This document shows, piece by piece, positions 5,511-6,571 of a stretch of DNA of 6,571 nucleotides (position 1 is its first letter; each line of letters opens with the position of its first letter). Position numbers and translations under genes: made by a program. The stretch lies in the NCBI GenBank assembly GCA_021736965.1, contig JAIPEV010000097.1, forward strand, positions 1 to 6,571. Direction: 5' to 3'. Below the pieces are notes generated by a model that was not told the DNA's origin, made no database searches, and saw nothing but the letters and a program-made list of their open reading frames with translations. The DNA comes from Halanaerobiales bacterium. GTDB lineage: Bacteria > Bacillota > Halanaerobiia > Halanaerobiales > M55B127.

Positions 5511-6239
5511 TTAATTACGTTGTTTAATAATTTCAAATAAAATTATACCAGATGCTACTGATACATTTAAAGAACTAAATTGATTTTTCATTGGTATTTT
5601 AACTAAGAAGTCACATTTTTCTTTAGTTAACCTACTTATTCCACTACCCTCATGACCAACAACTAAAGCTACTGGAATATTATAATCCTGCTCATAATAA
5701 GTTTTATTTCCGTTTAAAACTGCTCCTATAATCCAATAATAGTGCTCTTTTAATATATCAATAGTCCTATTAATATTTACTACCTCAATTAAACTGATAT
5801 GCTCAACAGCTCCTGCGGAAACCTTTTCAACAGTTGCTGTTAGTGATGAAGCCCTATCTTTTGGATATATAATGGCATCTACACCAGCTGCATAAGCTGT
5901 TCTTATAATAGCACCGAAGTTATGAGGATCTTGAATATGATCAAGAATTACAATCAAAGGAAATTTCTTTTTTTCTTTAAGTTCTTCTATCTTTTTGTAT
6001 AAATCAACTTTTTTAAGGTCAGAGCTTAGTGCTATAACACCCTGATGGTTTTCAGTTTCTGCTTTTTTATCTATAACATACTTAGATAGTAGTTTAATTT
6101 CAATTCCCTTTTTTTTAGCTAAACTTATAATTTTTTTAACTTTATTTCCTTTCAAACCTTTTTGAATCATTATTTGATCAATCTCTTTATCTTTTTGTAA
6201 AAGTTCTATAATAGGATTTTTACCTTCAACATTTCTCAT
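5511..6239 (-). CDS. rlmB: 23S rRNA (guanosine-2'-O-)-methyltransferase RlmB (TrmH/SpoU family)
   Basis: This SPOUT-fold enzyme uses S-adenosylmethionine to methylate a ribose 2'-OH in RNA; RlmB of E. coli modifies G2251 in the 23S P loop. Of 242 residues, about 1-75 form the small substrate-binding domain, starting VEGKNPIIELL and including NHQGVIAL (64-71). About 93-242 form the knotted catalytic domain. Motif 1 is LDHIQDPHNFGAIIRTA (99-115, with N107 and R113). Motif 2 is VVGHEGSGIS (193-202, E197). Motif 3 is IPMKNQFSSLNVSVASGI (215-232, with SLN). All key residues are present. The ATG lies 2 nt after the thyX stop, and its GAAAGG ribosome site lies inside the last thyX codons, implying coupled translation. 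The exact target nucleoside is inferred from the family and from the conserved thyX-rlmB-sigH order. Confidence 0.92.
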   Translation of the reverse strand: MRNVEGKNPIIELLQKDKEIDQIMIQKGLKGNKVKKIISLAKKKGIEIKLLSKYVIDKKAETENHQGVIALSSDLKKVDLYKKIEELKEKKKFPLIVILDHIQDPHNFGAIIRTAYAAGVDAIIYPKDRASSLTATVEKVSAGAVEHISLIEVVNINRTIDILKEHYYWIIGAVLNGNKTYYEQDYNIPVALVVGHEGSGISRLTKEKCDFLVKIPMKNQFSSLNVSVASGIILFEIIKQRN

Positions 6240-6241
6240 AT

Positions 6242-6571
6242 TTACTTACCTTTCTTTTTTATCTTGTCGATTTTTCCACAAGATAAGTCACCTTCTGGAC
6301 ATTCATTATCTGTTTCACAAGGTGGCCCTGAATTTTCAAAAATTACTGGTGCAACTTCTTTTACCTGATTAAGCATCTGTCTTGCTATACTTCTAATCTC
6401 CCATTGTGCCCTATTACATGTTCTTAATCTTATAAAATGCTGTAGTGAACGAGCATTATAAGAAATGACCAGGTTAGTTTTAATAGTAGGAAGAATAAAT
6501 CTGGCATCTTCATTAGGAATACCAAGTTCGATAAGTTTAAGATAACTTTCTTCTAACTCTTCCATCTTTTC
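6242..6571 (-). CDS. thyX: Flavin-dependent thymidylate synthase, C-terminal part (cut by window edge)
   Basis: ThyX makes dTMP from dUMP using FAD, NADPH and methylene-tetrahydrofolate, replacing ThyA. Only the last 109 codons are in the window; the reading frame is open to the edge and the true start lies outside. The visible part has the ThyX C-terminal signature YNARSLQHFIRLRTCNRAQW followed by EIR, whose Asn/Arg residues line the dUMP and flavin sites in known structures. The hallmark RHRxxSxNExSxRY motif would be further upstream and is not seen. The end is a Cys-containing tail (GPPCETDNECPEGDLSCGK) and a basic run of lysines. The TAA is followed by the rlmB ATG after 2 nt. Identification is secure from the signature and the gene order. 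Confidence 0.92.
   Translation of the reverse strand, partial: EKMEELEESYLKLIELGIPNEDARFILPTIKTNLVISYNARSLQHFIRLRTCNRAQWEIRSIARQMLNQVKEVAPVIFENSGPPCETDNECPEGDLSCGKIDKIKKKGK

Overview
The window is a low-GC stretch with every gene on the minus strand. It carries the translation/transcription cluster typical of clostridial-grade Firmicutes. In transcription order (right to left) it reads: thyX (3' part only), rlmB, sigH, tuf, rpmG, secE, nusG, rplK, rplA, rplJ, rplL. It stops just before the place where rpoB normally follows. A Spo0H-type SigH, AAGGAGG ribosome sites, an L10 leader RNA and a zinc-ribbon L33 all point to Firmicutes. A halophilic or anaerobic clostridial lineage such as Halanaerobiales is possible, but this is only a guess from general protein style. 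I see no mobile element, CRISPR array, tRNA or rRNA gene, and no dramatically novel system. The interest lies in the RNA-level control between the genes.

Right part (about 4800-6571): the end of a flavin-dependent thymidylate synthase is followed 2 nt later by the TrmH-family methyltransferase RlmB. A near-consensus promoter (TTGACT-17-TATAAT) directly after rlmB drives sigH, which starts with TTG. tuf follows sigH with no terminator between them, so sigH and tuf probably share a transcript that ends at a strong hairpin terminator after tuf (3482-3510).

Middle part (about 1182-3480): a second promoter (TTGACT-17-TAAAGT, extended -10) starts the unit rpmG-secE-nusG-rplK-rplA. The 49-codon rpmG is easily missed. 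Two intergenic signals stand out. Between secE and nusG, a hairpin separates the Shine-Dalgarno sequence from the nusG ATG and would bring the two together. Between rplK and rplA lies a short mimic of the L1-binding site of 23S rRNA, abutting the rplA Shine-Dalgarno sequence.

Left part (1-1181): a third promoter (TTGACA-18-TATGAT, extended -10) lies directly after the rplA stop. It drives an L10 leader RNA and then rplJ and rplL. The leader contains an L10-binding-like domain and an intrinsic terminator. It also has a perfect 10-bp alternative pairing between the two, a transcription attenuator.

Together the genes supply the ribosomal stalk (L10, L7/L12) and the stalk base/L1 arm (L11, L1), plus L33. 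They also supply EF-Tu, the elongation factor NusG, the translocon subunit SecE, an rRNA methyltransferase and a transition-phase sigma factor.
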